Origin: Verrucomicrobiota bacterium
GTDB lineage: Bacteria; Verrucomicrobiota; Verrucomicrobiia; Opitutales; Opitutaceae
Reading direction: 5' to 3'
DNA: 64,000 bases
Assembly (NCBI GenBank): GCA_023432225.1
Contig: JAEYUW010000046.1
Span: forward strand, 1-64,000
Shown: in pieces, positions 44,672 to 53,706 of the stretch
How the letters are laid out: each line of letters opens with the position of its first letter
Numbering within the stretch: position 1 is the stretch's first letter
Notes under the pieces: generated by a model
The model's database searches: none
What the model was told of the DNA's origin: nothing
Seen by the model: only the letters and a program-made list of their open reading frames with translations
Translations under genes and position numbers: made by a program

Positions 44672-45583
44672 TCAATTCGCTTCTGCACCCGCGACCAGCA
44701 GGAACGCGTGCAGCGCCGGCTCGGGTGCGGCGTCCTTCCGCCAGCCGAGAACGAGCCGGCTCTCCGGCGCGGGACCGTCGATCGCGCGAAAGCTCACTTC
44801 GGCGGGCAACTGCTTGGCCTCGGAGGGACACATGAACGTCGCGCCGAGTCCGGCGCGGACGAGACCCATGGCGTTGGCGCGCGGCCACACTTCGTCGGCG
44901 ATGCGCGGCGTGACGCCGGCTTGCTGAAACGCGGCGAGCACGCGGTCGTAGAAGCCCGGGTTGTGCGCGCGAGGAAACAGCACGAACGGCGTGCCGGCGA
45001 GATCGCGGAGCTTGAGGGTCTTGGCGTGGGCGAGGGGATGATCGGCGGGCAGTAGCACGCCGTTTTTTTCGCGAAGGAGCACCTGCGTGCGCAGGCCGGG
45101 CGGCGTTTGCTCGTCGGGATGGAAAAAGCCGCAGGCGAGTTCGCCGGCTTTCAGCGCTTCAAGCTGAGCGGACGTGGGGGACTCGTTGAGTTCCACGCGG
45201 ACGCCGGGGTAGCGACGGTTGAATTCCCGCAGAATACCCGGCAACACCGTCGCCATCGCGAGGCCGGTGAATGCCACGCGCACGTGCCCGGCCTGCCCGC
45301 CGGCGAGCGCCTGGATATCGCGCGGCACGGCGGCCAGCGCGCGCAGCAGCGGCTCGATGCGTTCGAGGAACGCTTTGCCGGCCGCAGTCAGCTCCACCCG
45401 GCGTTGCGTGCGGTTGAGGAGATCGACGCCGAGCGACGTCTCGAGTTGCGCGATGCTGCGCGAGAGCGCCGGTTGCGCGATCGCGAGGGACTCCGCGGCC
45501 TTGCGGTAATGGAGCTGGCGCGCGACCTCGCGGAAGTAAACGAGGTGGCGAAGCTCGAAAGGGTATTGATACTCGCGCGGCAT
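44672..45583 (-). CDS. LysR-family transcriptional regulator
   Basis: 303 aa. Winged HTH: ELRHLVYFREVARQLHYRKA then QPALSRSIAQLETSLGVDLL. The effector domain follows with GHVRVAFTGLAMATVLPGIL, AGELACGFFHPDEQTPPGL and GLVRAGLGATFMCPSEAKQL. It is divergent from leuCD (155-bp gap filled by inverted repeats), so a role in leucine or other regulation is possible. BenM/CbnR-like proteins share this N-terminal ELRHLVYFREVA pattern. ATG 45583 directly follows an in-frame TTG. Confidence 0.92.
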   Translation of the reverse strand: MPREYQYPFELRHLVYFREVARQLHYRKAAESLAIAQPALSRSIAQLETSLGVDLLNRTQRRVELTAAGKAFLERIEPLLRALAAVPRDIQALAGGQAGHVRVAFTGLAMATVLPGILREFNRRYPGVRVELNESPTSAQLEALKAGELACGFFHPDEQTPPGLRTQVLLREKNGVLLPADHPLAHAKTLKLRDLAGTPFVLFPRAHNPGFYDRVLAAFQQAGVTPRIADEVWPRANAMGLVRAGLGATFMCPSEAKQLPAEVSFRAIDGPAPESRLVLGWRKDAAPEPALHAFLLVAGAEAN

Positions 45584-45644
45584 CAATCGCGATGAAAGAG
45601 GTATTTCCGGTTATGGCAAGAAGCTGGTAGCATGGCCCTCAATC

Positions 45645-45723
45645 AATCTCCGCGGATGACGCGGATGAACGCGGATCAAATGCTCGCTTGAATTCATCCG
45701 CGCCCATCCGCGATATCCGCGGG
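45645..45723. repeat. Inverted CGCGGATGA short-word repeats
   Basis: 45645-45676 repeats CGCGGATGACGCGGATGAAC; 45693-45723 holds the opposite sense (TTCATCCGCGCCCATCCGCG). Arms of about 31 bp with a 16-bp spacer. They sit between the LysR gene and leuC, immediately before the leuC start, and would form a hairpin in the leuC leader if transcribed. Confidence 0.75.
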
Positions 45724-45737
45724 AAAACTCCTCTTTC

Positions 45738-47156
45738 ATGTCCGCCCCGAAATCCCTCTTCGAAAAAGTCTGGGACGCTCACACCGTCCGGAAACTGGCC
45801 AACGGCCAGACGCAGCTGCTCATCGGCACGCACCTCATCCACGAGGTCACGTCGCCGCAGGCCTTTGGCATGTTGCGCGACCTCAAGCTCCCGGTGCTCA
45901 TGCCGCACCGCACCTTCGCGACGGTCGACCACATCGTGCCGACCGACCAGCTCGTCGAGCCCTACGCCGATCCGCTGGCGCAGGCGATGATGGACGAGTT
46001 GCGGAAGAACTGCGCGCAGTTCGGCATCACGTTTTTCGATCGCGCGAGCGGCAAGCAGGGCATCGTGCACATCGTCGGACCCGAGCAAGGCATCACGCAG
46101 CCCGGCACGACGATCGCGTGCGGCGACTCGCACACGAGCACGCACGGCGCGTTCGGTGCGATCGCGTTCGGCATCGGCACTTCGCAGGTGCGCGATGTGC
46201 TCGCGACGCAGACGATGGCGCTGGGCCAGCTGAAGGTCCGTCGCATCGAGGTGAACGGCCAGTTGCGCCCGGGCGTCTATGCGAAGGACGTTATTCTCCA
46301 CATCATCCGCACGCTCGGCGTGAACGGCGGCACTGGCTACGCCTACGAGTATGCCGGCAGCGTGTTCGACGGCTTCTCGATGGAAGAGCGCATGACCGTG
46401 TGCAACATGTCGATCGAGGGCGGCGCGCGCGTCGGCTACGTCAATCCCGACGAGACCACGTTCGCCTACTTGAAAGGCCGCCCGTATGCGCCGCAGGGCG
46501 CCGCGTGGGACGCGGCGGTTGCGCGTTGGAAATCCTTCGCGAGCGACGCCGGCTGCCATTACGACGACGTCGTGAAGATCGCCGCCGCGGACATCGCGCC
46601 GACGGTCACCTGGGGCATCAACCCGGGCCAAGGCATCTCGATTAACGAGAACATTCCCGATCCGACGAAGGCCACCGCGGCGGACGAGAAGGCGAGCATC
46701 GAGGAGGCGCTCGCCTACATGAAGCTGAAGCCCGGCGCGCCCATCAAGGGCACGAAGATCGACGTCGCGTTTCTCGGCTCCTGCACGAACGGCCGCCTCT
46801 CGGATTTCCGCGAGGTCGCGAAATATTTGAAGGGCAAGCGCGTCGCTCCCGGCGTGAAGGCCATCGCCGTCCCCGGCTCGCAGATCGTCGCGCTCCAGTG
46901 CGAGAAGGAAGGCCTCGACAAGGTCATCGCCGCCGCCGGCTTCGAATGGCGCGGCGCCGGCTGCTCGATGTGTCTCGCGATGAATCCCGACAAACTCGTC
47001 GGCGACCAGCTCTGCGCCAGCTCGTCGAATCGCAACTTCAAGGGCCGCCAAGGCTCCGTCACCGGCCGCACGATCCTCATGAGCCCGCTCATGGTCGCCG
47101 CCGCCGCCGTCACCGGCACGGTTGCCGATGCCCGCGAAGTTTTCGCGGTGAACTGA
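45738..47156 (+). CDS. leuC: 3-isopropylmalate dehydratase large subunit
   Basis: Aconitase-family enzyme of leucine synthesis, 472 aa. Iron-sulfur ligands are in LGSCTNGRLSDF and GCSMCLAMNPDKL; other motifs are ACGDSHTSTHGAFGAIAFGI, PHRTFATVDHIVPT and SSNRNFKGRQGSVTGRTIL. Paired with leuD 100 bp downstream. ATG 45738. Confidence 0.96.
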   Translation: MSAPKSLFEKVWDAHTVRKLANGQTQLLIGTHLIHEVTSPQAFGMLRDLKLPVLMPHRTFATVDHIVPTDQLVEPYADPLAQAMMDELRKNCAQFGITFFDRASGKQGIVHIVGPEQGITQPGTTIACGDSHTSTHGAFGAIAFGIGTSQVRDVLATQTMALGQLKVRRIEVNGQLRPGVYAKDVILHIIRTLGVNGGTGYAYEYAGSVFDGFSMEERMTVCNMSIEGGARVGYVNPDETTFAYLKGRPYAPQGAAWDAAVARWKSFASDAGCHYDDVVKIAAADIAPTVTWGINPGQGISINENIPDPTKATAADEKASIEEALAYMKLKPGAPIKGTKIDVAFLGSCTNGRLSDFREVAKYLKGKRVAPGVKAIAVPGSQIVALQCEKEGLDKVIAAAGFEWRGAGCSMCLAMNPDKLVGDQLCASSSNRNFKGRQGSVTGRTILMSPLMVAAAAVTGTVADAREVFAVN

Positions 47157-47160
47157 AACA

Positions 47161-47247
47161 GTAGCGAGTAGCGGGTAGTGAGTAGCGAGCATCACGCAAA
47201 CTCTCACTCTGCCACCTACTCGCTACCCACTACTCGCTACTCACTAC
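47161..47247. repeat. Inverted TAGTGAGTAGCGAG short-word repeats between leuC and leuD
   Basis: 47161-47190 repeats GTAGCGAGTAGCGGGTAGTG; 47214-47247 repeats the opposite sense (CTACTCGCTACCCACTAC and again CTCGCTACTCACTAC). The arms are about 30 bp and the spacer 23 bp, forming a strong hairpin within the leuCD transcript. Confidence 0.8.
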
Positions 47248-47256
47248 TTTAAAATC

Positions 47257-47859
47257 ATGGCCCTCGCAAAAATCACTTCCGTCACCGGCCGCGCCGTTCC
47301 TGTGCTCGGCAACGACATCGACACCGACCGCATCATCCCGGCGCGCTTCATGAAGTGCGTGACGTTCGACGGTCTCGGCGAATTTCTCTTCCACGACGTC
47401 CGCCATCATCCGGACGGCTCGAAGGCCGCGCACCCGCTGAACGAGCCGCGCTACGCGGGCGCGACGATTCTGCTCTCCGGCGCCAACTTCGGCTGCGGCT
47501 CCTCGCGTGAGCACGCGCCGCAGGCGATCCAGAAATACGGTTTCAAGGCGGTCATCGCGGAAAACTTCGCCGAGATTTTCTTCGGCAATAGCACGACGCT
47601 CGGCATGCCGTGCGTCAGCGCCAAGCGCGAGGACATCGCGCAGATCGCCGCGTTCGTGCAGGCGAATCCGTCCGCCGAGATCACGATCGATCTCGAAAGA
47701 CTCGAGGTGCGCTTCGGTGGCCAGAGCGTGCCGATCACGCAGCGCGACAGCGCGCGCGATGCGCTCATCAACGGCCGCTGGGACGCCATCGGCGAGCTGC
47801 TCGACGGCATCCCGGCCGTGAGGGACACGGCGAAGAAGCTGCCGTATCTCGCGGCGTAG
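47257..47859 (+). CDS. leuD: 3-isopropylmalate dehydratase small subunit
   Basis: 200 aa swivel-domain subunit. Motifs: GNDIDTDRIIPARFMK, ATILLSGANFGCGSSREHAP, and NSTTLGMPCV. Works with LeuC to isomerise 2-isopropylmalate. ATG 47257 after an AT-rich TTTAAAATC; the stop TAG is 5 bp before a repeat beginning GTAGCGC. Confidence 0.95.
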   Translation: MALAKITSVTGRAVPVLGNDIDTDRIIPARFMKCVTFDGLGEFLFHDVRHHPDGSKAAHPLNEPRYAGATILLSGANFGCGSSREHAPQAIQKYGFKAVIAENFAEIFFGNSTTLGMPCVSAKREDIAQIAAFVQANPSAEITIDLERLEVRFGGQSVPITQRDSARDALINGRWDAIGELLDGIPAVRDTAKKLPYLAA

Positions 47860-47863
47860 GAGA

Positions 47864-48017
47864 GTAGCGCAGGCTTCCAGCCTGCAACGAGCGGCAGAGC
47901 AGGCGAGACGCCTGCGCTACGCGATCCGAGCGCGCGGTTCGCCGCGCGCTTTTCCATTTTCGGGTGAGACGAACCGTCCTCGGTGAGCCGCGGCTCGGCG
48001 AGGACGCCTCGCCCTAC
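47864..48017. repeat. Hairpin elements with GTAGCGC/GCGCTAC and CCCTAC borders
   Basis: 47864-47920 begins GTAGCGCAGGC-ttcca-GCCTGC and ends CAGGC-gagac-GCCTGCGCTAC: the same two-hairpin plan as the GTAGGG elements but with a different border. A second hairpin GGCGAGG-ac-GCCTCGCC followed by CTAC ends near 48017. Together they fill most of the 212-bp gap between leuD and the reductase gene. Confidence 0.75.
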
Positions 48018-48071
48018 CTTGCGCGGGACGTGCGCTCGACTTTGGCGCGCGGCGAGATTTCTTTTTGCCGC

Positions 48072-48764
48072 ATGAATCGCCCGCGCGTGACTTGTTTCAT
48101 GATGACGTCGCTGGATGGACGCATCCGCGGCAACAACTGGCGCGTTCGCCGCGCCCACGAAATCTACGAGGCGCAAGCGGCGAAGATTCCGTGGGACGCG
48201 TGGATCGTCGGTCGTGTGACGATGGGCGGCTTCACGAACACGAAGCCGCAGCTGGCGCGGCGTGGAAAGTTCCGCGTGCCACCGGGCGATTTTGTGGCGG
48301 CGCACGGCGCCAAGCGCTTCGCCGTCGGGCTCGATCCGCAGGGCAAGCTGAAGTTCAAGCGCAACGATGCGGAAGGTGAGCACATCGTCGTCGTGTTGAC
48401 CGAGCAGGTGCCGGCCGAGCATCGCGCTTACCTGCGCGAGAAGAACGTTTCCTACCTCATCGCCGGCGAGCGCACGATCAACCTGCGCGTTGCGCTGCGA
48501 AAGCTGGCGCGACTTTTCCCGATCAAACGCCTCTCGCTCCAAGGCGGAGGCAAGATCAACGGTTCGTTCCTGAAGGCCGGTCTGATCGATGAACTGATTT
48601 TGCTGATGATGCCGATTGGCGACGGCTCGCTCGGCACGCCGACGCTGTTCGATACCGAGGAAGGTTACACGCGGCGGCCGGCGCAGCATTTTCGTTTGAA
48701 GTCTGCGACGCCGGTGAAGGACAGCGCGCTGCTGCTGCACTACGTGGCGAAACGCGCGAAATAG
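48072..48764 (+). CDS. RibD C-terminal-type reductase (dihydrofolate reductase fold)
   Basis: 230 aa. The N-terminus RPRVTCFMMTSLDGRIRG is the start of the RibD_C / pyrimidine reductase domain; DAWIVGRVTMGGF and LSLQGGGKINGSFLKAGLID followed by LILLMMPIGDG are its hallmarks. It lacks the RibD deaminase domain. It could reduce a riboflavin intermediate or another pteridine-like substrate. ATG 48072 is chosen; the upstream 36 residues overlap a repeat. Confidence 0.85.
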   Translation: MNRPRVTCFMMTSLDGRIRGNNWRVRRAHEIYEAQAAKIPWDAWIVGRVTMGGFTNTKPQLARRGKFRVPPGDFVAAHGAKRFAVGLDPQGKLKFKRNDAEGEHIVVVLTEQVPAEHRAYLREKNVSYLIAGERTINLRVALRKLARLFPIKRLSLQGGGKINGSFLKAGLIDELILLMMPIGDGSLGTPTLFDTEEGYTRRPAQHFRLKSATPVKDSALLLHYVAKRAK

Positions 48765-48818
48765 CGCGGGATGAGAAGGCGCTCGCCCGCGTTTTCGTGC
48801 GGCCGCGATGCGTGCGGC

Positions 48819-48895
48819 AGGGCGCGACCGCTGGGCGCGCCGGGAACGTGATGCTGCTCGCGCGGCGGTCCCAGCAGTCCCGCCCGACCGCGTGG
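48819..48895. repeat. Repeat sharing AGGGCGCGACCGCTGGGCGC with 37195
   Basis: The 20-bp core is identical to the one near 37195. It is followed by GCGCCGGGAACG and, after a spacer, GGCGGTCCCAGCAGTCCCGCC, which pairs imperfectly with the GGGCGCGACCGCTGGG part. It lies in the 263-bp gap between the reductase gene and accA, which otherwise holds only the accA terminator. Confidence 0.65.
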
Positions 48896-48971
48896 GCAGA
48901 CGAGTTCGGTGACTCGACGCGGCTTTGTGGCCGTCGGGGGCGACAGCGACCACCGCGAGCACGCGAGGGTG

Positions 48972-49005
48972 GAAACGAAAAGGGCGCACGTTGCCGTGCG
49001 CCCTT
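48972..49005 (-). terminator. Intrinsic terminator of accA
   Basis: 11-bp perfect stem AAGGGCGCACG / CGTGCGCCCTT (48980-48990 and 48995-49005) with a TTGC loop. On the minus strand it is followed by TTTCGTTTCC, and it begins 22 bp after the accA stop codon. Confidence 0.85.
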
Positions 49006-49027
49006 GGGAGAATGCGTGCCTGGTCGC

Positions 49028-50002
49028 TTACTTCGCTGCGACTTCGCGGTATTGGCCGAGTTCGCGGTAGCGCTCGTAGCGGTCGTCGAGGAGTTCGTCT
49101 TCGGACTTTTCAAGCAGCTCGTCGAGATGGCGCTTGAAGGCGGCCTTGAGCGACGCCGCAGCCGCCGCGGTGTCGTTGTGCGCGCCGCCGAGCGGCTCGG
49201 GGATGACCTCGTCGACGATGCCGAATTCCTTCAAGTTCGCGGCGTTCAGCTTCAGGGCTTCGGCGGCTTTCGCCGCTTGGGCGCGATCCTTCCAGAGGAT
49301 CGCGGCGCAGCCTTCGGGCGAGATGACCGAGTAGTAGCTGTTCTCGAAAATGAGCACGCGGTCGGTGACGCCGATGCCGAGCGCGCCGCCGGAGCCGCCT
49401 TCGCCGACGATGACGGCAATCGATGGAACCTTCAGCATGGCCATTTCGCGGAGATTCACCGCGATGGCCTCGGAGACGTGGCGCGCCTCGGACTCGACGC
49501 CGGGGAACGCTCCGGGCGTGTCGATGAACGTGAGCACGGGCAGGCCGAATTTCTCGGCGAGCTTCATCAGGCGGAGCGCCTTCCGATAACCCTCGGGCTG
49601 CGGCATGCCGAAGTTGCGGAGGATGTTCTCCTTGGTGTCGCGGCCTTTTTGCTGGGCGATGATCATCACGGCGCGGCCGTCGAAGAAGGCGGTGCCGCCG
49701 ATCAGCGCCTGGTCGTCCTTGAACTGGCGGTCGCCGTGCAACTCCTGGAAGTCCGTGCAGAGCGCCGCGACGTAATCGAGGGCGTAGGGGCGCTTCGGGT
49801 GGCGAGCGACGAGCACGCGCTGCCACGGCGTGAGGCTCGAGTAGATCTCCCGTTTGGTGACGTCGATCTTCTGCTCGATCGTGCCAAGCTCGGCGGTCAT
49901 ATCGATGTTGTTCTCGAGCGACTGCTGGTGCAGGGCATCGAGCTGCTTTTCCAGTTCGCGGAGCGGCTTCTCGAACTCGAGCAAGTAGGCGGGACGATCC
50001 AT
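49028..50002 (-). CDS. accA: Acetyl-CoA carboxylase carboxyltransferase subunit alpha
   Basis: 324 aa; transfers the carboxyl group from biotin to acetyl-CoA for fatty-acid synthesis. Motifs: FEKPLRELEKQLDAL at the N-terminus, WQRVLVARHPKRPYALDYV, GQ-type QKGRDTKENILRNFGMPQPE, FIDTPGAFPGVESEARHVSE, VIVGEGGSGGALGIGV and NSYYSVISPEGCAAILWKD. ATG 50002 (MDRPAYLLEFEKP). The N-terminus is normal for the family; upstream in-frame sequence is not. Confidence 0.96.
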   Translation of the reverse strand: MDRPAYLLEFEKPLRELEKQLDALHQQSLENNIDMTAELGTIEQKIDVTKREIYSSLTPWQRVLVARHPKRPYALDYVAALCTDFQELHGDRQFKDDQALIGGTAFFDGRAVMIIAQQKGRDTKENILRNFGMPQPEGYRKALRLMKLAEKFGLPVLTFIDTPGAFPGVESEARHVSEAIAVNLREMAMLKVPSIAVIVGEGGSGGALGIGVTDRVLIFENSYYSVISPEGCAAILWKDRAQAAKAAEALKLNAANLKEFGIVDEVIPEPLGGAHNDTAAAAASLKAAFKRHLDELLEKSEDELLDDRYERYRELGQYREVAAK

Positions 50003-50124
50003 AAGGCGCGCAGGGTAGGGAGCGCCCCGGGTGCGTGTCAACGGGCGGTCCGCCCCCGCGCGGCCTGATGTTGGGAGCGTTTGTCCTTGCCGGATAGGGT
50101 GTTTTCCCGTGGCTTCTGGGGGCA

Positions 50125-51249
50125 GTGAGCCAAGCCTCAGGCGATCAAACACCTCTGAACTCTGCCGGCCCGACGCCGGGCGGCGAAATCTCACCGCCGG
50201 CAGGGGGCAGTTGGCCCCCGCTGCCGCCGCCGCTGGTCAATCGTCTGGTCTCGTCTGCTACCGCCGTGCCTTTCGTGCCGGAAGAAAAGCGTCCCGTGGT
50301 GGTGGACACTTCCTTTTCCTGTGTCGTCGAGCCTCCCGCCAAGCGTCGGCGCTCAAACGGCGCGGCTGACGGCGCTGAGACGTCGGTCCGGAGCGTGGTG
50401 CCGACGGCTGCGCCGACCGCCGGCGCAGGAGCGCCCGCCGTGACGCCGAATCCGGCGCTGATCGGGGCGCGTCCGCCGACGAGCAACGCCGTGGCGACCG
50501 CACCGATGGCGACGATGCCGCCATTCGCGCACGGCGGAACGACCGCGCCGTTCACGCCTCCGGGCAGCGCGGCGCCGTATGAGTTCAACCCTGCGAAGCC
50601 ACCGCAGGTGCGATGGCTGAGTTGGTCGACGCTCTTGCTGCTGGCGGGATGCGTGGCGGGATATTTTCAGTATCAACGGATGCAGCAGGCCCAGGCTGCG
50701 GCGCCGACGGCTTCGGTGTCGACGGTCGCCGCGCCGGTGCCGCCGACCGCGGGCACTTCGACAGTGTCTTCTTTGGCGACGCCGTTCACTGCACTCAAGC
50801 AAGCCAAAGCGACGATCAAGGACGCCGGCGAGAAGCACAAAGCGAGCTACGAACTCGTCGAGAAAATGCTCGATGACCCGAATGCCGCCATGGACGTCGC
50901 TCCGAAGCCAGTGGTGGCGGCAGCGGTCGCGACGCCGGTCGAACCTGAACCCAGCGGCCGTCCGAAACGCGATGCAGTGACGGCGCTGCTCGGGAGTGAT
51001 GGGGAATTTTTCGTGCCGGCGGGCTCGCCGAAGCCGAGCTTGGCGTTCGCGCGTTGGCTGCGGAGCGTGAAGATCGGCGGAGCCCGACTCAGCGACCGAC
51101 CACGCGTGTTGGTCGGCGCGGGGGCGTTCATGTTCGGCGACGTCGTGGAGTTGAATCTCGGGATCGTGCTCGAAGGCTACAACGCCGAGCGGCGTGCGTT
51201 GCGGTTCAAGGAAACCTCGACCGGCGCGCTGATCGAGCGACGCTTGTGA
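50125..51249 (+). CDS. Pro/Ala-rich membrane-anchored protein of unknown function
   Basis: 374 aa from GTG 50125. Residues 1-165 are low-complexity Pro/Ala/Gly/Thr. A TM helix lies at about 172-188 (WSTLLLLAGCVAGYFQY), giving a cytoplasmic Pro-rich arm. A second low-complexity linker leads to a C-terminal domain (about 285-374) with KPSLAFARWLRSVKIGGARL, VLVGAGAFMFGDVVELNLG and RALRFKETSTGALIERRL. The last part looks like a small beta domain as in PilP-type or bacterial type IV pilus accessory proteins, but identity is not assured. It is 116 bp upstream of the NfeD gene. Confidence 0.65.
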   Translation: MSQASGDQTPLNSAGPTPGGEISPPAGGSWPPLPPPLVNRLVSSATAVPFVPEEKRPVVVDTSFSCVVEPPAKRRRSNGAADGAETSVRSVVPTAAPTAGAGAPAVTPNPALIGARPPTSNAVATAPMATMPPFAHGGTTAPFTPPGSAAPYEFNPAKPPQVRWLSWSTLLLLAGCVAGYFQYQRMQQAQAAAPTASVSTVAAPVPPTAGTSTVSSLATPFTALKQAKATIKDAGEKHKASYELVEKMLDDPNAAMDVAPKPVVAAAVATPVEPEPSGRPKRDAVTALLGSDGEFFVPAGSPKPSLAFARWLRSVKIGGARLSDRPRVLVGAGAFMFGDVVELNLGIVLEGYNAERRALRFKETSTGALIERRL

Positions 51250-51365
51250 GCGGACGAGCGTCGGAGCGGAAAATGCATGCGCCGCAGAAGTGACGCTTGC
51301 TTCGCATCAAGCTTCGGGATTGTAGTTTTTTCACTGGGCCACGTTGGAGTATTCTGCGCACGCAC

Positions 51366-51956
51366 ATGAACTCATTGGCCTTGATCGATCAAATTGGCGG
51401 TTGGTGGAACGAGCTGACGCTCGCGAAACAGCTCTTCTACGGCATCGGCATGATGGCTGCGCTGGTCTCGCTCGTGCTCGCCGTGCTCGCGCTCTTCGGC
51501 GGCGATGGCGCGCACGATTTCGACGGCCCCGACGCCGGCGATGTCGATCATGGCGGGGGGATTTTCTCCGTGAAACCGCTCACCGGCTTCTTCCTCGGCT
51601 TCGGCTGGGCGGGCGGCATCGCGATGGATCGTGGTCTGTCCTTGCTCGCGGCGCTGTTGATCGCGTTGGCGGCGGGCGGTGCGCTGATGGCGGCCGTCGT
51701 CGCGATGGTGCGCATGATTTTGTCGGTCCGCAGCGACGGCACGATGCAGATCGAGCAGGCGCTCGGTGCGGTCGGCACTGTTTACGTGACAGTGCCACCG
51801 GCGAAAGCTTCCGGTGGTCAGGTGATCGTGAACTTCAGCGGCCGTCAGGAAACGCTTGGCGCGCTCACGGCCGCGCCGCAGCCGATCGCGAGCGGCGACA
51901 AGATCAAGGTCACTGCCATCATCGACCGCCAAACGGTGCTCGTCGAAGCGCTCTAG
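51366..51956 (+). CDS. NfeD-like membrane protein partnered with flotillin
   Basis: 196 aa. Two or three membrane segments (about 20-45, 70-88 and 90-115) with a Gly/Asp-rich loop containing GPDAGDVDHGGG. The C-terminal OB-fold (IEQALGAVGTVYVTVPPAKA, then GDKIKVTAIIDRQTVLVEAL) is the NfeDC domain. It lies directly upstream of a flotillin gene, the common NfeD-SPFH pairing. The protease-type NfeD N-terminus is absent. ATG 51366. Confidence 0.85.
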   Translation: MNSLALIDQIGGWWNELTLAKQLFYGIGMMAALVSLVLAVLALFGGDGAHDFDGPDAGDVDHGGGIFSVKPLTGFFLGFGWAGGIAMDRGLSLLAALLIALAAGGALMAAVVAMVRMILSVRSDGTMQIEQALGAVGTVYVTVPPAKASGGQVIVNFSGRQETLGALTAAPQPIASGDKIKVTAIIDRQTVLVEAL

Positions 51957-52034
51957 CAACGCCGCTGGCGCGCGCTCGACCTCGATCTCGGCAGCGCGCG
52001 TGCGTGGCCAAAAATTTCTTCGTTCCTCCCTCCC

Positions 52035-53534
52035 ATGATCCAAATCATCGCTATCGCGTCAGTCGTCCTCTTCCTGCTGATCATCGTCTTCACGCTGATC
52101 TCCCGCTACCGGATGTGTCCACCCGACCGCATCCTGGTGGTTTACGGCAAACTGGCGAATGGCCAGTCCTCGAAATGTTACCACGGCGGCTCGACGTTTG
52201 TGATGCCGTTCTTCCAGAGCTACGGCTACCTCGACCTCACGCCGATTAACATGGAGATCGACCTGAAAGGCGCTCTCTCCAGCCAGAACATCCGCATCGA
52301 CGCGCCGGCGTCGTTCACGATCGGTATCTCGACCGATCCCGAAGTGATGCAAAACGCCGCCACGCGTCTACTCGGCCGCTCGCTCGACGAAATCCAGCAA
52401 CTCGCTTCCGAAATCATCATGGGTCAGATGCGCGTCGTGTTCGCTTCGATGAGCATCGAGGAGATCAACACCGACCGCGAAAAACTCATCGCGCTCATCA
52501 CGAAGGGCGTCGAAGTCGAGCTCCACAAAGTCGGCCTCCGGATGATCAACGGCAACATTCGCGATATCCGGGACCACTCCGGCTACATTGACGCGCTCGG
52601 CAAGGAGGCCGCCGCCAAAGCCATCAACGACGCGCAGATCCGCGTTGCGCAGGAGAACCAACGCGGTGCCGTCGGCAAGGCCGAAGCCGAGCGCGAGCAG
52701 GCGATCCGTGTGGCCACCGCCCAAGCCGAAGCGCGCAAGGGCGAGAACACCGCACAGGTCGTGATCGCGAAATCCAACGCCGATCTCGCCACCGAACAGG
52801 CCGAGGCGAAACGCCGCACCGAAGCCGCGCAGAAAGTCGCCGAAGCCCGCGCGCTCCAGGAATCCTACAAAGCCCAGCAGGAAGCCGAACTCGCTCGCGC
52901 CGCCCGCGAGAAAGCCGCGCAGCAAGCCGACCAGATCGTGAAGGCCGAAGTGGAAAAGGAGCGCATCCGCATCGACTCCGAAGCGAAAGCCGCGCAGGCG
53001 AAGATTCTCCAGGAAGGTCAGGCCGCAGCCTACCTCATCCAAAAGCAGGCCGAGGCTGATGCGATCAAGCGCGTCGCCGAAGGCGAAGCGGACGGCACGC
53101 GCGCGAAGCTCAACGCCGAAGCAAGCGGTATTCAGGCGAAGCTCACGGCGGAAGCCGAAGGCACGCGCGCGTTGCTCGACGCGAAAGCGCAGGGTTTCGA
53201 GAAACTGCTCAAAGTCGCCGACGACACCGGCGGCGCGACGCAGTTGCTCATCGCCGAAAACATCGTGCGCATTGCCGAGATTCAGGCCGGCGCGATCAAG
53301 GGCCTGCAGTTCGAGAAGGTCGTGGTCATGAGCGGCGCGGGCGGCAGCGGCACCGCGCCGACGGGCCCGGGACAATTCGTGCAGGACCTCTACAAGGGCG
53401 TGCTGCCGATCAACGAACTGGCGAAGAGCGTTGGCCTGAACCTGCCGAGCTTCCTCGGTCAGCAGACTCCGACCGGGTCCGGTGCGACGCCGACCGAGCG
53501 CGCTACGGGTGGCACGCCGCCACAAGCGACGTGA
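52035..53534 (+). CDS. Flotillin-like SPFH-domain protein
   Basis: 499 aa. An N-terminal hydrophobic hairpin or TM (IIAIASVVLFLLIIVFTLIS) is followed by YRMCPPDRILVVYGK, then the SPFH/Band 7 domain to about 190 (DAPASFTIGISTDPEVMQNA, EIIMGQMRVVFASMSIEEIN). An Ala/Glu/Lys-rich coiled coil from about 195 to 400 includes repeated EAQ/EAEGTRA heptads, and the flotillin C-terminus ends IAEIQAGAIKGLQFEKVVV. It organises membrane microdomains together with NfeD. The C-terminal 60 residues are Gly/Thr/Pro-rich. Confidence 0.92.
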   Translation: MIQIIAIASVVLFLLIIVFTLISRYRMCPPDRILVVYGKLANGQSSKCYHGGSTFVMPFFQSYGYLDLTPINMEIDLKGALSSQNIRIDAPASFTIGISTDPEVMQNAATRLLGRSLDEIQQLASEIIMGQMRVVFASMSIEEINTDREKLIALITKGVEVELHKVGLRMINGNIRDIRDHSGYIDALGKEAAAKAINDAQIRVAQENQRGAVGKAEAEREQAIRVATAQAEARKGENTAQVVIAKSNADLATEQAEAKRRTEAAQKVAEARALQESYKAQQEAELARAAREKAAQQADQIVKAEVEKERIRIDSEAKAAQAKILQEGQAAAYLIQKQAEADAIKRVAEGEADGTRAKLNAEASGIQAKLTAEAEGTRALLDAKAQGFEKLLKVADDTGGATQLLIAENIVRIAEIQAGAIKGLQFEKVVVMSGAGGSGTAPTGPGQFVQDLYKGVLPINELAKSVGLNLPSFLGQQTPTGSGATPTERATGGTPPQAT

Positions 53535-53577
53535 GTTAAGCCGACGCGCGGCAACGCGTCCGCGTCAGCAAATCATC

Positions 53578-53607
53578 GGCCCGCGTTAGTCCCGCGGGCC
53601 TTTTGTT
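53578..53607 (+). terminator. Intrinsic terminator after the flotillin gene
   Basis: GGCCCGCG-ttagtcc-CGCGGGCC followed by TTTTGTT; 8-bp GC stem beginning 43 bp after the stop. The rest of the 324-bp gap to 53858 holds the hairpin element at 53707 and nothing else. Confidence 0.8.
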
Positions 53608-53706
53608 AAGCGGATTGCTTCGTCGCTGGCGCTCCTCGCCATGAAAACAAAGGAAGCGTGCGTCACTTGTTGGAGATGCGATCGAGGCGGACGATGCGTT
53701 CGCCAT

